A stretch of 64,000 nt of DNA from JBBTDV01 sp038042605 (GTDB lineage Bacteria; Bdellovibrionota; UBA1018), in contig CAYHPW010000001.1 in the NCBI GenBank assembly GCA_964358645.1, positions 107,491 through 171,490 of the forward strand, given 5' to 3'. This document shows positions 46,674 through 55,826 of the stretch, piece by piece; the first letter of the stretch is position 1; each line of letters opens with the position of its first letter. The notes under the pieces were generated by a model. The model was not told the origin of the DNA and ran no database searches. It was given only the letters and a program-made list of their open reading frames with translations. The position numbers were made by a program, and so were the translations under genes.

Positions 46674-47062
46674 TGACTTTACAAGTCACACCCCCCATCA
46701 CCCCCGTGGTATTTAATGAAAAGAACGTCAACTCATTGTCACCCCCAACAACGCCCGGCAGACGACTTCCGGTTATAGATAGGACAAAAGTTGATCCAGA
46801 GTTAATAAAAGCCGCCGAGGGAATGGAGGCTATGTTTTTGGATTATTTGATGAAAGTTATGCGGCAAACTATCCCTAAGAATGAGATGGATTTAGAATCG
46901 CCAGCAAGCGGCATTTATCGAACTATGCTTGATTCAGAATTTGCTCAACGTGCGGCTCGTACTGGTGGGGTTGGTTTGGCCGATCAGATTATTGCTTATC
47001 TTGAGTCACAGCGATACACTTCTACAAAGGGGCATGAACAGGCGTACAGGAGGTACAAATGA
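46670..47062 (+). CDS. flgJ: Rod-binding protein FlgJ (N-terminal domain only)
   Basis: The 130-residue protein matches the N-terminal rod-capping domain of FlgJ: KAAEGMEAMFLDYLMKVMRQTIPKNE and YRTMLDSEFAQRAARTGGVGLADQIIAYL. It lacks the C-terminal muramidase domain of enterobacterial FlgJ, as in many deltaproteobacteria, where another enzyme opens the peptidoglycan. A G-rich ribosome-binding site is followed by ATGATG. It overlaps flgM by four bases. Confidence 0.9.
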   Translation: MMTLQVTPPITPVVFNEKNVNSLSPPTTPGRRLPVIDRTKVDPELIKAAEGMEAMFLDYLMKVMRQTIPKNEMDLESPASGIYRTMLDSEFAQRAARTGGVGLADQIIAYLESQRYTSTKGHEQAYRRYK

Positions 47063-47403
47063 GAGTTGGCCAGACGGGAAATAATGCAGTTAACAGCGCT
47101 GAATCTTCTGAAAGCAGGCAAGCTAATAGAACCACGCGGGCAGGACTTAAGAATGCAAAACGCGGTGAAAAAGCGGCAGCATCTGGAGGAGTAAATTATT
47201 CCGACAGTGTAAAGGCTGATATTTCTACAAAGGGCAAGGAGTTCGCACAGGCAAAGGCCATAGCTAGTAGGGCGCCTGATGTCCGTGAGAAAAAGATAGC
47301 CGAATTAAAAAAGCGCATCGAAGAGAATAAATACAACGTTGATGCAAAGGCAGTAGCTGATCGAATGGTGGATGAGCATCTAGAAATGTACGGCATAGGC
47401 TAG
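47059..47403 (+). CDS. flgM: Anti-sigma-28 factor FlgM
   Basis: The 114-residue protein has the FlgM pattern: a disordered polar N-terminus and a C-terminal sigma-binding helix pair, APDVREKKIAELKKRIEENKYNVDAKAVADRMVDEHL. FlgM holds the late flagellar sigma factor inactive until the hook is complete and FlgM is exported. It is coupled to flgJ by a four-base overlap and is followed after 43 bases by flgN. FliA is not in this window. Confidence 0.88.
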   Translation: MRVGQTGNNAVNSAESSESRQANRTTRAGLKNAKRGEKAAASGGVNYSDSVKADISTKGKEFAQAKAIASRAPDVREKKIAELKKRIEENKYNVDAKAVADRMVDEHLEMYGIG

Positions 47404-47446
47404 GCCCACCATTGAGTAGATTTAAGAAGGCAATCAGGAGGATTGC

Positions 47447-47962
47447 TTGTTAAGAGAAGATATAGCCAAGATTCATCAAATTATTCAAAGACAAATAGGA
47501 CTGCATCGGCAGCTGCTTGATGCGGTTCGTGCTGAGCGTGAGGCTTTAATAAGCGCAGATCTAAAAAGAATTCAAGACATAACAACACTGAAGCAATCTG
47601 TGCTTAATAAAATACAGCGTGTTGAAACAGAAAGATTACAATTCTTGGCCGAGCTTGTTGTTACATTTAAAAAACCACTTCGCGAACTTACGTTAACTAA
47701 CATCATCGTTATAGCACAAGGTGAAGATATAAAGGCAGCAGAACAACTCAGAAGCGGTTATAATGCGCTTAACGTCTTGATACAACGGATCACAGAACAA
47801 AATAAAGACAACAAAATTTTAGTGGAAAAATCACTTGAACACGTCTTCGAAATGAAAAAAAATGTTCTTGGCGAGAGTGTTCCAAAATCTGAATTGTATA
47901 CTCCGCGAGGTCAAAAGATCGGTGGTATAGGCGGAGCAAGGCTCATTTCTAAGGAGGCCTAA
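47447..47962 (+). CDS. flgN: Flagellar export chaperone FlgN
   Basis: The 171-residue, almost wholly helical protein matches the FlgN family, which keeps FlgK and FlgL export-ready: IHQIIQRQIGLHRQLLDAVRAEREALISADLKRIQDITTLKQ is the typical N-terminal helical block. It starts at TTG 47447 with AGGAGG eight bases upstream. Its customers FlgK and FlgL are the next two genes. Sequence identity in this family is low, so the name leans on the context. Confidence 0.82.
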   Translation: MLREDIAKIHQIIQRQIGLHRQLLDAVRAEREALISADLKRIQDITTLKQSVLNKIQRVETERLQFLAELVVTFKKPLRELTLTNIIVIAQGEDIKAAEQLRSGYNALNVLIQRITEQNKDNKILVEKSLEHVFEMKKNVLGESVPKSELYTPRGQKIGGIGGARLISKEA

Positions 47963-47968
47963 GAAGAA

Positions 47969-49387
47969 ATGGGCATGGCAGGTGTTTTTAAAACAGGCCA
48001 ATCGGGAATGAATGTGGCCAGAGCGGCCATAGCAACAACTGGCCATAATATATCCAACGCCAATAGTGAGGGATTCTCACGGCAACGTGTTCAGTCTGCT
48101 CCGAATGAAACAAGAACCGCCGCAGGATCACATGGATATGTAGGGAGCGGCGCAATTATTTCACGTATTGAGCGCGTTAATGATCAATATATAGAAAAAC
48201 AGTTAAGAAACGGAGCTAAAGATCTTGCCCATTTTGAGGAAAAGGATCTCGTTCTCGGGCAGGTTGAAGATGTATTCAATGAAATGCATGGTGACGGCCT
48301 CAATCGGTTGATTGCCACCTTTTTTAATGAATTTAGGCGACTTTCAAATGAGCCGGACAATGAGGCTGTAAGACAGTCTGTGCGTGAAGCTTCTCAAGCA
48401 TTGGTTGGTGATTTTCATAGGCTGCGTAAAGAGGTGGAAGAAGTTAGGAGGCACATAGATGCGAGGCTTGAGAACTATACAACTGAAATAAATGCAATCT
48501 CCGATGAAATTAAAGAATTAAATTTAAAAATTAACATACTGGAAAATAGTGGTGCTCCTGCGAATGATTTATCGGATAAACGTGATGTTGCACTAAAGAA
48601 GCTTGCAACTTACATGAATTTAAACACGCATAAGGACAATAATAATAATACGATTGTTGAAATATCAGGTGTTGGGCCGCTCGTTACTGGTGGAAGGTCA
48701 GAAAAGTTTTCAACAGCCAGGTCTCCAAAAGATGACCAGGGTAAGCAGGAAGGTTCTTTAGATCTGGTATCGACTTCAAGTGTGCAGGCCGTTGTTACAC
48801 ATCAAATCAAGGGTGGTAAACTCGGAGCACTTTTGGAGATCCGTGATCAAACGCTTTCAACAATAGTAGATAGGCTTGATGATCTTGCTTATGCGTTAAC
48901 AAACACTGTTAATGAAATACATATACAAGGATTTACGAGAAACGGCCTGACAAATGTGGAATTTTTTAAGCCTATTTCTAAAGAGCGCGCGGCGGAGTTT
49001 CTGGAGCTTTCCGATGCGGTGAGGGATAATGTAAATAACATAGCTGCAGCGGCCATGCCCGAGGCACCGGGGGATAACCGCATAGCCTTAGTGATTTCCG
49101 GTTTACAGAACATGAGATTGATGAATGAAGGTAATGCGACAATGGACGATTGGTATAATTCCATCGTCAGCGATGTTGGTGTCGCGGCTGCCAAGACAAA
49201 ATTCGGCTTAAATCAACAACGGGATATCATAACACAGCTTAACCGTATGCGAGATCAGATTTCTGGAGTCTCAATTGATGAGGAGACTGCGAATCTAATG
49301 CAGTTTCAACATGCATTTGATGCCTCAGCTAAAGTTATCCAGGTTGCCGATGAGATGTTGAAAACAGTTTTGGAGCTTAAACGATGA
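47969..49387 (+). CDS. flgK: Flagellar hook-associated protein FlgK (HAP1)
   Basis: The 472-residue protein has the FlgK ends: VFKTGQSGMNVARAAIATTGHNISNANSEGFSRQRV at the start and ISGVSIDEETANLMQFQHAFDASAKVIQVADEMLKTVLELK at the end, which pack together in the axial core. NGLTNVEFF and a helical D1 domain lie between. It forms the first junction zone between hook and filament. It follows flgN by six bases and overlaps flgL by four. It is somewhat shorter than enterobacterial FlgK (about 550), from a reduced outer domain. Confidence 0.95.
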   Translation: MGMAGVFKTGQSGMNVARAAIATTGHNISNANSEGFSRQRVQSAPNETRTAAGSHGYVGSGAIISRIERVNDQYIEKQLRNGAKDLAHFEEKDLVLGQVEDVFNEMHGDGLNRLIATFFNEFRRLSNEPDNEAVRQSVREASQALVGDFHRLRKEVEEVRRHIDARLENYTTEINAISDEIKELNLKINILENSGAPANDLSDKRDVALKKLATYMNLNTHKDNNNNTIVEISGVGPLVTGGRSEKFSTARSPKDDQGKQEGSLDLVSTSSVQAVVTHQIKGGKLGALLEIRDQTLSTIVDRLDDLAYALTNTVNEIHIQGFTRNGLTNVEFFKPISKERAAEFLELSDAVRDNVNNIAAAAMPEAPGDNRIALVISGLQNMRLMNEGNATMDDWYNSIVSDVGVAAAKTKFGLNQQRDIITQLNRMRDQISGVSIDEETANLMQFQHAFDASAKVIQVADEMLKTVLELKR

Positions 49388-50361
49388 GAGTTACTGAGCA
49401 CATGAACTTCAACACTGTCCGAGACACCATAAGAAGAAGTAAAGAGCGGATGGAACTTTTACAGCGTCAGGCAGCTACATTAAAAAAACTCAATATACCA
49501 TCCGATGACCCTATAGGGGCAGCTAAAGTATTGGAGATAAGAACAGATAGAGTTAATAATCAGCAATTCCATGTGAATGGAAAAATGGCGGAAACATATC
49601 TCGAGAACACAGATCAGGCCCTTTCAGAGCTTGCTGATATTGTTGGTCGAGCTAAAGAGATAGCTCTTGGTCAATCAAGTGGCGCTAGCGCCAATGGAGC
49701 AACACGCGCTAATGTTGCGGAAGAAGTTCTTCATCTTTTCCAGCAGGCCGTTTCGGTGTCCAATAGGCGAATTGGGGATAGATATATTTTTGGTGGTTAT
49801 AAGATCGATAAACCGCCCGTAGATGTGGAGGGGAATTATTTTGGTGATGATGGACAAATGATGGCAGAGATAGCGAGGGATGTTTACTTGAGTGTAAATG
49901 TCCCAGGCGTTGAAGCATTTAATACTGATCCTAAAAGCCAGATTAAACAGCCGAGTGGATATTGGAATGGATTGTGTGGTCCTGCTGGGGATATGCTTGA
50001 GTTGGCAGATGAGCCAAATAAAGAGAATATTAATATATTTGGAGAAGTTCAAAATCTACGCATAGCATTATTAGCAAATGACGTAGATGGAATCAGAAAT
50101 ACATTAGAACGTTTAGATGATATGCAGTCGCGCCTTGTGGCAATGCGCGCTAAAGTTGGGTCAAGGTTAAATGGGCTGCAAAATACAATTAATTCTATTG
50201 AGAGACAAAATGTGGTTCAGGCAAATCTAAGCTCATCGCTTGAGGATGCTGATGTTGCACAAGTAGTAAGTGATTTAGCAAAGGAGGAAACCATTTTTCG
50301 CGGCGCATTAGCAAGTTCTCAAAAACTGATCCAGCCAACATTGATGGATTTTCTGAAATGA
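49384..50361 (+). CDS. flgL: Flagellar hook-associated protein FlgL (HAP3)
   Basis: The 325-residue protein is the second junction protein, related to flagellin. The N-terminal helix carries TIRRSKERMELLQRQAATLKKLNIPSDDPIGAAKVLEIRT and the C-terminal helix NTINSIERQNVVQANLSSSLEDADVAQVVSDLAKEETIF. RRIGDRYIFGGYKIDKPPVD is the usual D1 motif. It is coupled to flgK by a four-base overlap. Flagellin genes are not in the window, so the operon ends here before csrA. Confidence 0.94.
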   Translation: MRVTEHMNFNTVRDTIRRSKERMELLQRQAATLKKLNIPSDDPIGAAKVLEIRTDRVNNQQFHVNGKMAETYLENTDQALSELADIVGRAKEIALGQSSGASANGATRANVAEEVLHLFQQAVSVSNRRIGDRYIFGGYKIDKPPVDVEGNYFGDDGQMMAEIARDVYLSVNVPGVEAFNTDPKSQIKQPSGYWNGLCGPAGDMLELADEPNKENINIFGEVQNLRIALLANDVDGIRNTLERLDDMQSRLVAMRAKVGSRLNGLQNTINSIERQNVVQANLSSSLEDADVAQVVSDLAKEETIFRGALASSQKLIQPTLMDFLK

Positions 50362-50463
50362 TTATTTATGGTTGTTAGGACAAAATAGTTGCAAGTGACG
50401 CAGTGTTAGAATAAACGTTCTCTCGGTAAAGGAATACATGTTTTACACAGAGACGGAGATCTT

Positions 50464-50688
50464 ATGTTAGTATTAACCCGTAAGCTAGGGGAAAGTATCG
50501 CTATTGATGATCATATTAAAATAGTAGTGGTACAAATAAAGGGCAAACAAGTGAGATTAGGTATACAGGCACCGAAAGAAACAAAAATACATCGTGAAGA
50601 AGTATATGTGGCTATTAAGGAACAAAACAAGGAGGCAGTCAAGGCTCCGGCAGAAATATCGCATATGTCAAAAGCATTAAAAGGGTGA
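50464..50688 (+). CDS. csrA: RNA-binding regulator CsrA
   Basis: The 74-residue protein is CsrA, a dimeric RNA-binding protein that blocks translation at GGA-bearing leaders. MLVLTRKLGESI and QVRLGIQAPKETKIHREEVY include the conserved RNA-binding residues, with the Arg in HREE. A polar tail extends beyond the usual 61-65 residues. It is followed after 44 bases by fliW, whose protein binds CsrA and releases it when flagellin is exported, coupling filament growth to translation. GGAG lies shortly before the ATG. Confidence 0.96.
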   Translation: MLVLTRKLGESIAIDDHIKIVVVQIKGKQVRLGIQAPKETKIHREEVYVAIKEQNKEAVKAPAEISHMSKALKG

Positions 50689-50732
50689 GAATACGGTTTT
50701 ATTGTAAAACCAGTAAACACAAATAGGGGAAA

Positions 50733-51293
50733 ATGAGCGTGATCATAGAAACAGGACGTTTTGGACAGCTCAATGTAAATGAAGATGAGATAATCCAGAT
50801 ACCGCAAGGGATCTTGGGTTTTCCTGATAAGATTAGGTATTGTCTTGTCGATCCAGGAGACGAAACACTCATCCTCTGGTTGCAGTCGCTTGATGATCCA
50901 GAGATTGCTTTTCCAATGCTTGAGCCGAAGATTTTTAAGCCAGACTATGCCGCTCGTCTTTCTGCAGCAGAGTTAAGAGAACTTAAGTTAGACAGTATTA
51001 ATCAGTCTGCTGTTTTTAATATTCTAACGATCCCCGAAGACATTACTCAGATGACGGCCAACCTAAAAGCCCCAGTGGTTGTAAACTTAAAAGAACAGCT
51101 AGCTAAGCAAGTCGTGCTTCAGGAGAACGAGTATAGTATTAAATATATGATATTTAAAGAGCTACGCGAACATCTTATTACTATCAATTCTCACAAGAAG
51201 GCCGAAGCGCAAGCGACAGGAAAACCACCTCAGACCCCTGTTTCATTAAAAGCCATACCGCCATCACTGACAGTAAAAAGTCTGCAACCTTGA
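50733..51293 (+). CDS. fliW: Flagellar assembly factor FliW
   Basis: The 186-residue protein begins ETGRFGQLNVNEDEIIQIPQGILGFPD and contains FPMLEPKIFKPDYAARLS and FNILTIPEDITQMTANLKAPVVVN, the conserved FliW body. FliW binds either flagellin or CsrA and so relieves CsrA repression when flagellin is used up. Its Ala-, Pro- and Lys-rich C-terminal tail of about 40 residues is longer than in most relatives. It is convergent with the TPR protein gene, seven bases away. Confidence 0.95.
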   Translation: MSVIIETGRFGQLNVNEDEIIQIPQGILGFPDKIRYCLVDPGDETLILWLQSLDDPEIAFPMLEPKIFKPDYAARLSAAELRELKLDSINQSAVFNILTIPEDITQMTANLKAPVVVNLKEQLAKQVVLQENEYSIKYMIFKELREHLITINSHKKAEAQATGKPPQTPVSLKAIPPSLTVKSLQP

Positions 51294-51300
51294 TTGTAGT

Positions 51301-52002
51301 TTATTTTGTGCGCGTCTGTTTTGCCATCTCAATATAAGAGATAGCTTCCCTGTTCATTGGTTCAATATCGAGTACGCCTTCCCATTCTAATTCGGCGTCA
51401 AGGAGGTTGCCTTGGCTGTAGTGAAGTAGTCCAAGCTGTATTCGAGCGGGGATATAATTTTGATGAGTATTTTTTAATTGCTGTAGCTCCTGCATCGAGC
51501 GGCTGATGAAGCCTTTTTTTGCATAAGCTTTTGCAAGCCTTATTCTGATGTCTAAGGTATAAGGATCCAATATTCCAGCTTTAGTGTAGTCGGCGATAGC
51601 CTCATCGTATCTGCGATAACGGAAATAAAGATCGGCGAGTTCAAGGTGTTTAATTGAAAATTTCTTATCTATTTCCAAATTATCGCCGGTTTGTTTATTA
51701 GTTACAGATTGGTTGGCTTGTTCAAAAACTCGTTTTGCTTCATTGTATTTACCAACATCATTAAATATTACGGATAAACATATTGCTGCGTCGGTATGGT
51801 GTGGATCTAACGAAAGGGCTTTGTTTAAATTATCAACAGTTAAGCCGAACTGACCGGAAAAATAATGGAATATTCCCAAAAAATAATAGGCATCTGCAGA
51901 GGCTGGTTCTTCCCTGAGTTTTTCATCAATCAGCAATTCAGCTGCAGGAAAGTCTCGTTTAAATAAAAGCTCTTGTATTTTTTTATTTCTTAATTCCGTC
52001 AT
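51301..52002 (-). CDS. Tetratricopeptide repeat protein
   Basis: The 233-residue protein is built from TPR units; clear ones are ADAYYFLGIFHYFSGQFGLTVDNLNKALSLDP, ELADLYFRYRRYDEAIADYTKAGILDP and ARIQLGLLHYSQGNLLDAELEWEGVLDIEP. There is no signal peptide, so it is probably cytoplasmic and acts as a protein scaffold. It overlaps bamD by four bases (ATGA) and is co-transcribed with it, but a BAM role would need export. I cannot name the partner. Confidence 0.8.
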   Translation of the reverse strand: MTELRNKKIQELLFKRDFPAAELLIDEKLREEPASADAYYFLGIFHYFSGQFGLTVDNLNKALSLDPHHTDAAICLSVIFNDVGKYNEAKRVFEQANQSVTNKQTGDNLEIDKKFSIKHLELADLYFRYRRYDEAIADYTKAGILDPYTLDIRIRLAKAYAKKGFISRSMQELQQLKNTHQNYIPARIQLGLLHYSQGNLLDAELEWEGVLDIEPMNREAISYIEMAKQTRTK

Positions 52003-52649
52003 TCTGAACTAGCTTTTTTCTGTTTCTGCGCTGATGTAATTTTCTTTTCTGCCTCTCGTGCGGCTTTTGTTTCTGGATAATTTTGTAAAATCTTTTTATA
52101 GCGCGGGAGTGCGGAATCAAAGAGATCCCTTTTAAAGTAAAAATCTGCTACATAAAGTTCTTTTTCAGCCAAAGTATTTCGAAGGGCTGTGACATCAGCA
52201 CGTACTTCCTCAGATTCTTTCGCATTTGGAAACATTCTAATAAAGTCGTTATAGGCATCAAGGGCTTTTTGGGCCGATGTTAGATCACGGGCCACCGATC
52301 CTGGCATATCTTTAAAGTAAGATTTCCCTATTTTGTACATCGCATATGCAACTTTCTCATGTTTTGGGTGTAAATCGCGGAATGATTCATAGCTTGCCGC
52401 CGCCTCGGTAAAAGATTCTTCCAGAAAATATACATCTGCGATTCTTAATTGCGCATCAAGTGAGTATTTTGAATAAGGAAACTTGTTTTTTATAACGCGC
52501 AGCTTTTCAAGTGCAATTTGATAGTGGTCACTTGAAATCTCTTCCTCAGCTTCTTTAAATAAGGCGGCCGGATCATTTTCATCAACGGTTTTTCCAGCAC
52601 ATCCGGCTAGAAAAGTTGCTATAATTAAACATACTAATAATGTACGCAT
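51999..52649 (-). CDS. bamD: Outer membrane assembly lipoprotein BamD
   Basis: The 216-residue protein has a lipoprotein signal (LLVCLIIATFLAGC, lipobox LAGC) and helical TPR-like repeats typical of BamD/ComL: FKEAEEEISSDHYQIALEKLRVIKNKFPYSKYSLDAQLRIADVYF, then FTEAAASYESFRDLHPKHEKVAYAMYKIGKSYF. It is the essential BamA partner that inserts outer-membrane proteins. It is divergent from the M20 hydrolase gene and coupled to a downstream TPR gene. Confidence 0.92.
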   Translation of the reverse strand: MRTLLVCLIIATFLAGCAGKTVDENDPAALFKEAEEEISSDHYQIALEKLRVIKNKFPYSKYSLDAQLRIADVYFLEESFTEAAASYESFRDLHPKHEKVAYAMYKIGKSYFKDMPGSVARDLTSAQKALDAYNDFIRMFPNAKESEEVRADVTALRNTLAEKELYVADFYFKRDLFDSALPRYKKILQNYPETKAAREAEKKITSAQKQKKASSE

Positions 52650-52762
52650 ATACTGAAGTACCTCGATAGCACAAAGTCACGATATCCATGGGGGAGCCAT
52701 CCTTGCAACAAAAATAAGCTCATGATATTTAATGGAAAAATTCGAACATTTTTGGAGGTTTT

Positions 52763-54241
52763 TTGAAAAAGCTTTTTGAAGATGCGAAGCACATGATTCG
52801 CATTAACTCGGTCACCGAGCGCGGTAACGAAGAGATTGCAAGCTTCGTTGAATCAGCGATGGTTGAAAGAGGGTTTAAGGTTATAAGTCAGCAAGTAACG
52901 CATTCGTTAGAAAATGTATCTAAACGCCAATTCAATGTTATCGGGATAATGGGTGATCCTCTGGTCGATCGAAAAATACGCAAAGGCCTGCTTTTAAGTT
53001 CCCACTTGGATACCGTAAGTCCTGGTTTATTGGAAAACTGGACGGAGACCGGTGGCGCTCCTTTTGTAGCCGAAGTTAAAGATGGAAAGATATATGGCCT
53101 AGGCGCTGCAGACGCAAAATTAGATTTTCTATGTAAGTTACACGCAGCAGGCAAGTTTAGGGAAAGTAAAATACGGATTCCAATTTATTTAGTTGGGACC
53201 TGTGGAGAAGAAATGGGGATGTTTGGCACCAAATACCTCATTAAATCCATGATTCTTAATCCAAGGGATGTTGTAGTTGGTGGGCCCACTGACTTACAAC
53301 TGGTCTGTGCACACAAGAGTCTGGCCATGTTCCGTGTTTCAATAAATTATCAACAGATCGAAAGAGATGCGCGCGGATTTAATAGAAGGATGAACCTCCA
53401 TGCATTTGGGAAGGCCGCGCATAGTGCATATCCACATCTTGGTGTTAACGCCATAAGATTAGCGTGCGATTTTTTACAGAAAACCGCCGAATCAGGTTTT
53501 GATCTCAGGTTCAGTTCTTTTGATGGTGGTGACACCGTCAATAAAGTTCCTGATAAGGCTATGATGGAATTCTATCTTGGTTCGCACCAGTTTGAGGATT
53601 TTAAAAGATTTTTCAGGCAAATCTCAATAAGCGGGTACGATAAGATTTTTAGGTTGGAAGTTGGTGGTGTTGGAGATGCTGGCGTAAGATTTTTGCCGGG
53701 GGTTGTTTTTTTGTGTCTTCTTGAAATTCTGGCTCTATTTGAAAGCATTAGCAGGGATTTTGAAAAGGTCCGTGATAATACATATGATCCGCCGTTTTCC
53801 ACCGTAAATTTTGAAATGTTGAAACAAAAAGAGGGAGGATTGGCTTGTTTTTTTGATATCAGAATTCTCCCGAGCCTTATGTTAGATGAGATAACAAGGC
53901 ACATTCAAAGTGGCATTCATGAGATTGCTAAGGCATATCCCAATCTGAATATTTCTGTTTCAAAAGAACGCATGATTCCAAATTTTGATATAGGTCCAGA
54001 ACACAGTCTAGTCGGAGTGTGCCGTCAAGCAATGGTTGAATCAGGTATACAGCCGATTATTAGCAAGAATTCCGTATCAACAGAAGCCGCGTTGTATAGT
54101 AGTGCTGGATACGATGCTGTTGTATTTGGTCCCGGGAAATTAGCAGGTAACAGCCATAGCCCAAACGAACATAACTTGATTGATCAGTTGGAGAAAACGA
54201 CTGTTTTTTACGAGAAACTTATCGAGAAAGTTTGCCTATAA
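52763..54241 (+). CDS. M20-family metallo-hydrolase (deacylase or peptidase)
   Basis: The 492-residue protein shows the zinc-ligand pattern of the M20/ArgE/DapE family: LSSHLDTVSPG (His, Asp), LGAADAKLDF (Asp), CGEEMG (Glu), GGPTDL (Asp) and a C-terminal NSHSPNEHN (His). It is about 100 residues longer than DapE or ArgE, mostly through an insert in the dimerisation domain. GKAAHSAYPHLG carries the lid His. It starts at TTG 52763 with GGAGG at good spacing. It overlaps the next gene, an aldehyde dehydrogenase, by ten bases, so both probably act on one acylated amino-acid or related pathway. The substrate cannot be read. Confidence 0.85.
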   Translation: MKKLFEDAKHMIRINSVTERGNEEIASFVESAMVERGFKVISQQVTHSLENVSKRQFNVIGIMGDPLVDRKIRKGLLLSSHLDTVSPGLLENWTETGGAPFVAEVKDGKIYGLGAADAKLDFLCKLHAAGKFRESKIRIPIYLVGTCGEEMGMFGTKYLIKSMILNPRDVVVGGPTDLQLVCAHKSLAMFRVSINYQQIERDARGFNRRMNLHAFGKAAHSAYPHLGVNAIRLACDFLQKTAESGFDLRFSSFDGGDTVNKVPDKAMMEFYLGSHQFEDFKRFFRQISISGYDKIFRLEVGGVGDAGVRFLPGVVFLCLLEILALFESISRDFEKVRDNTYDPPFSTVNFEMLKQKEGGLACFFDIRILPSLMLDEITRHIQSGIHEIAKAYPNLNISVSKERMIPNFDIGPEHSLVGVCRQAMVESGIQPIISKNSVSTEAALYSSAGYDAVVFGPGKLAGNSHSPNEHNLIDQLEKTTVFYEKLIEKVCL

Positions 54242-55767
54242 TTTTTATGAACAAAAAAATACTATTTTCAGCACGCGGAAATTATATTAACGGGAAGTTT
54301 TTTCAACCAGTTGATCCAGCCGGAGAATTTTTAGTCAAAAGTCCTGGGGATATCTCAGACATATTGGGTATTTTTAGGTACTCTTATCTATCTGTTGATG
54401 ATGCAATAGGTTCCGCAAGAAATGGCTTTAATACCTGGCGCAAGTTAACTGCACATGGGCGTATTGAATATCTAAAAAAATACCGCTTAGTTCTTATTAA
54501 CAAAGAACGCGAACTTGCTGAAGCCATGGCCCGGGAGACCGGCGAGCCACTTTGGGAAAGTAGCAGAGAGGTTGCCGCGATGGCCAGTCAGATTGATATT
54601 ATGATTGGCGAAGGGACCCGTTTTATCGATGATTTTGAGGCACCCTCATTACTGGATGGTAGTAAAAGCATGTGTCGCTATCGCCCACTTGGTGTAATGG
54701 CTGTTATAGGCTCGGTAGGTTCGCCAGGGTATTTTTCGAACTGGCATATTGTTTCTGCTCTTCTTTCTGGAAATACCGTTGTTTTTAAACCATCCGAAAA
54801 AGCGCCATTAGTTGGTCAGCTTATCGCCGAAAGTTTTTGTGAAGCTGGTTTTCCAAAAGGGGTTTTTAATTTAGTACAAGGCGAAAAAGAAGTTGGGCGT
54901 CGGCTTTGTTCAAATGAGGGTATTGATGGTGTTTTATTTAGTGGTTCGTATGAAGTGGGTACTAGGATAAAACAGGATACATTACAACAGCACTGGAAAT
55001 TACTCGTTCTTGAGATGGGTGGTAAGAATCCAGCGGTTATATGGAACGATGCTGATCTTGATAACGCTGTTTATGAAACGATTATCGGGGCTTTCATGAC
55101 CGCAGGCCAGCGATGTAGTTCTACAAGCAGGGTAATAGTGCATAAAAAGATTTTGCAAAGGTTTTTAGAAAAATTTCATGAAAGATCGAAAACATTTTCC
55201 ATAGGGCATCCAATAGATAACCCGTTTATGGGGCCATTAATTGATCAGCGCGCAGTTGATCGCTATATGAAATTTATTGGTATAGCTACACGGGAGGGGT
55301 GCGATGTTGTTATGCGCGGGAAGGCCCTGGAGACGCGGTATAAAGGCTATTATGTGACACCATCAATCTGCTTGGCTAAAAACACATCTATTGAGGCGAC
55401 AAAAAAAAGTGTTTATCAGCAGACAGAACTATTGATTCCAAATGTCGCCATCATACCTGTTGAGGATTTTAATGAGGCGGTTGCACAGGCTAACGCTACA
55501 CAATATGGGTTGGTGGCCAGCGTTTTTTGCCGTGAGCGCGAGATTTTTGAAAGATTTTTGGAGAATCTGCAAATGGGGATTGTTAACTGGAACAAATCTA
55601 CAATCGAGTTTTCGCCCTCACTGCCGTTGGGTGGGATAAAAAAGAGCGGCAATTATTTTCCTTCAGGGGTTATGGCGATGAGGTATTGCATGTATCCTGT
55701 TTCTTCTATTGAGGCTACGGATCCTAAACCCCCGACCTCAGCTCTGCCTGGGCTTAATTGGAAATAA
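54232..55767 (+). CDS. Aldehyde dehydrogenase, succinylglutamate-semialdehyde dehydrogenase-like
   Basis: The 511-residue protein (or from the ATG at 54247, MNKKILFSARG, 506 residues) is a soluble aldehyde dehydrogenase. The general base is in LEMGGKNPAVIW and the nucleophile in GQRCSSTSR. Among subfamilies the wording ISALLSGNTVVFKPSEKAPLVGQ and NYINGKFF is closest, by eye, to AstD-type semialdehyde dehydrogenases, but motifs do not settle it. It is coupled to the M20 hydrolase gene and ends just before a perfect terminator. It is a different subgroup from the one at 12355. Confidence 0.85.
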   Translation: MPIIFMNKKILFSARGNYINGKFFQPVDPAGEFLVKSPGDISDILGIFRYSYLSVDDAIGSARNGFNTWRKLTAHGRIEYLKKYRLVLINKERELAEAMARETGEPLWESSREVAAMASQIDIMIGEGTRFIDDFEAPSLLDGSKSMCRYRPLGVMAVIGSVGSPGYFSNWHIVSALLSGNTVVFKPSEKAPLVGQLIAESFCEAGFPKGVFNLVQGEKEVGRRLCSNEGIDGVLFSGSYEVGTRIKQDTLQQHWKLLVLEMGGKNPAVIWNDADLDNAVYETIIGAFMTAGQRCSSTSRVIVHKKILQRFLEKFHERSKTFSIGHPIDNPFMGPLIDQRAVDRYMKFIGIATREGCDVVMRGKALETRYKGYYVTPSICLAKNTSIEATKKSVYQQTELLIPNVAIIPVEDFNEAVAQANATQYGLVASVFCREREIFERFLENLQMGIVNWNKSTIEFSPSLPLGGIKKSGNYFPSGVMAMRYCMYPVSSIEATDPKPPTSALPGLNWK

Positions 55768-55802
55768 AAAAGGCGAAGCAATTTTATTTGCTTCGCCTTT
55801 AA
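55768..55802. terminator. Bidirectional rho-independent terminator
   Basis: AAAGGCGAAGCAA and TTGCTTCGCCTTT form a perfect 13-bp stem with a six-base loop (TTTTAT), starting at the stop codon of the aldehyde dehydrogenase. T-rich sequence follows on both strands. It ends the M20-aldehyde dehydrogenase transcript and, in the other direction, cspA. Confidence 0.93.
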
Positions 55803-55826
55803 AATTTTTCTTTTAGCACCTAAAGT

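Noticed and set aside
46507..46716. Second plus-strand frame inside the flgI-flgJ interval
   Set aside because: It overlaps both the coupled 97-residue frame and the start of flgJ, with no ribosome-binding site or motif.
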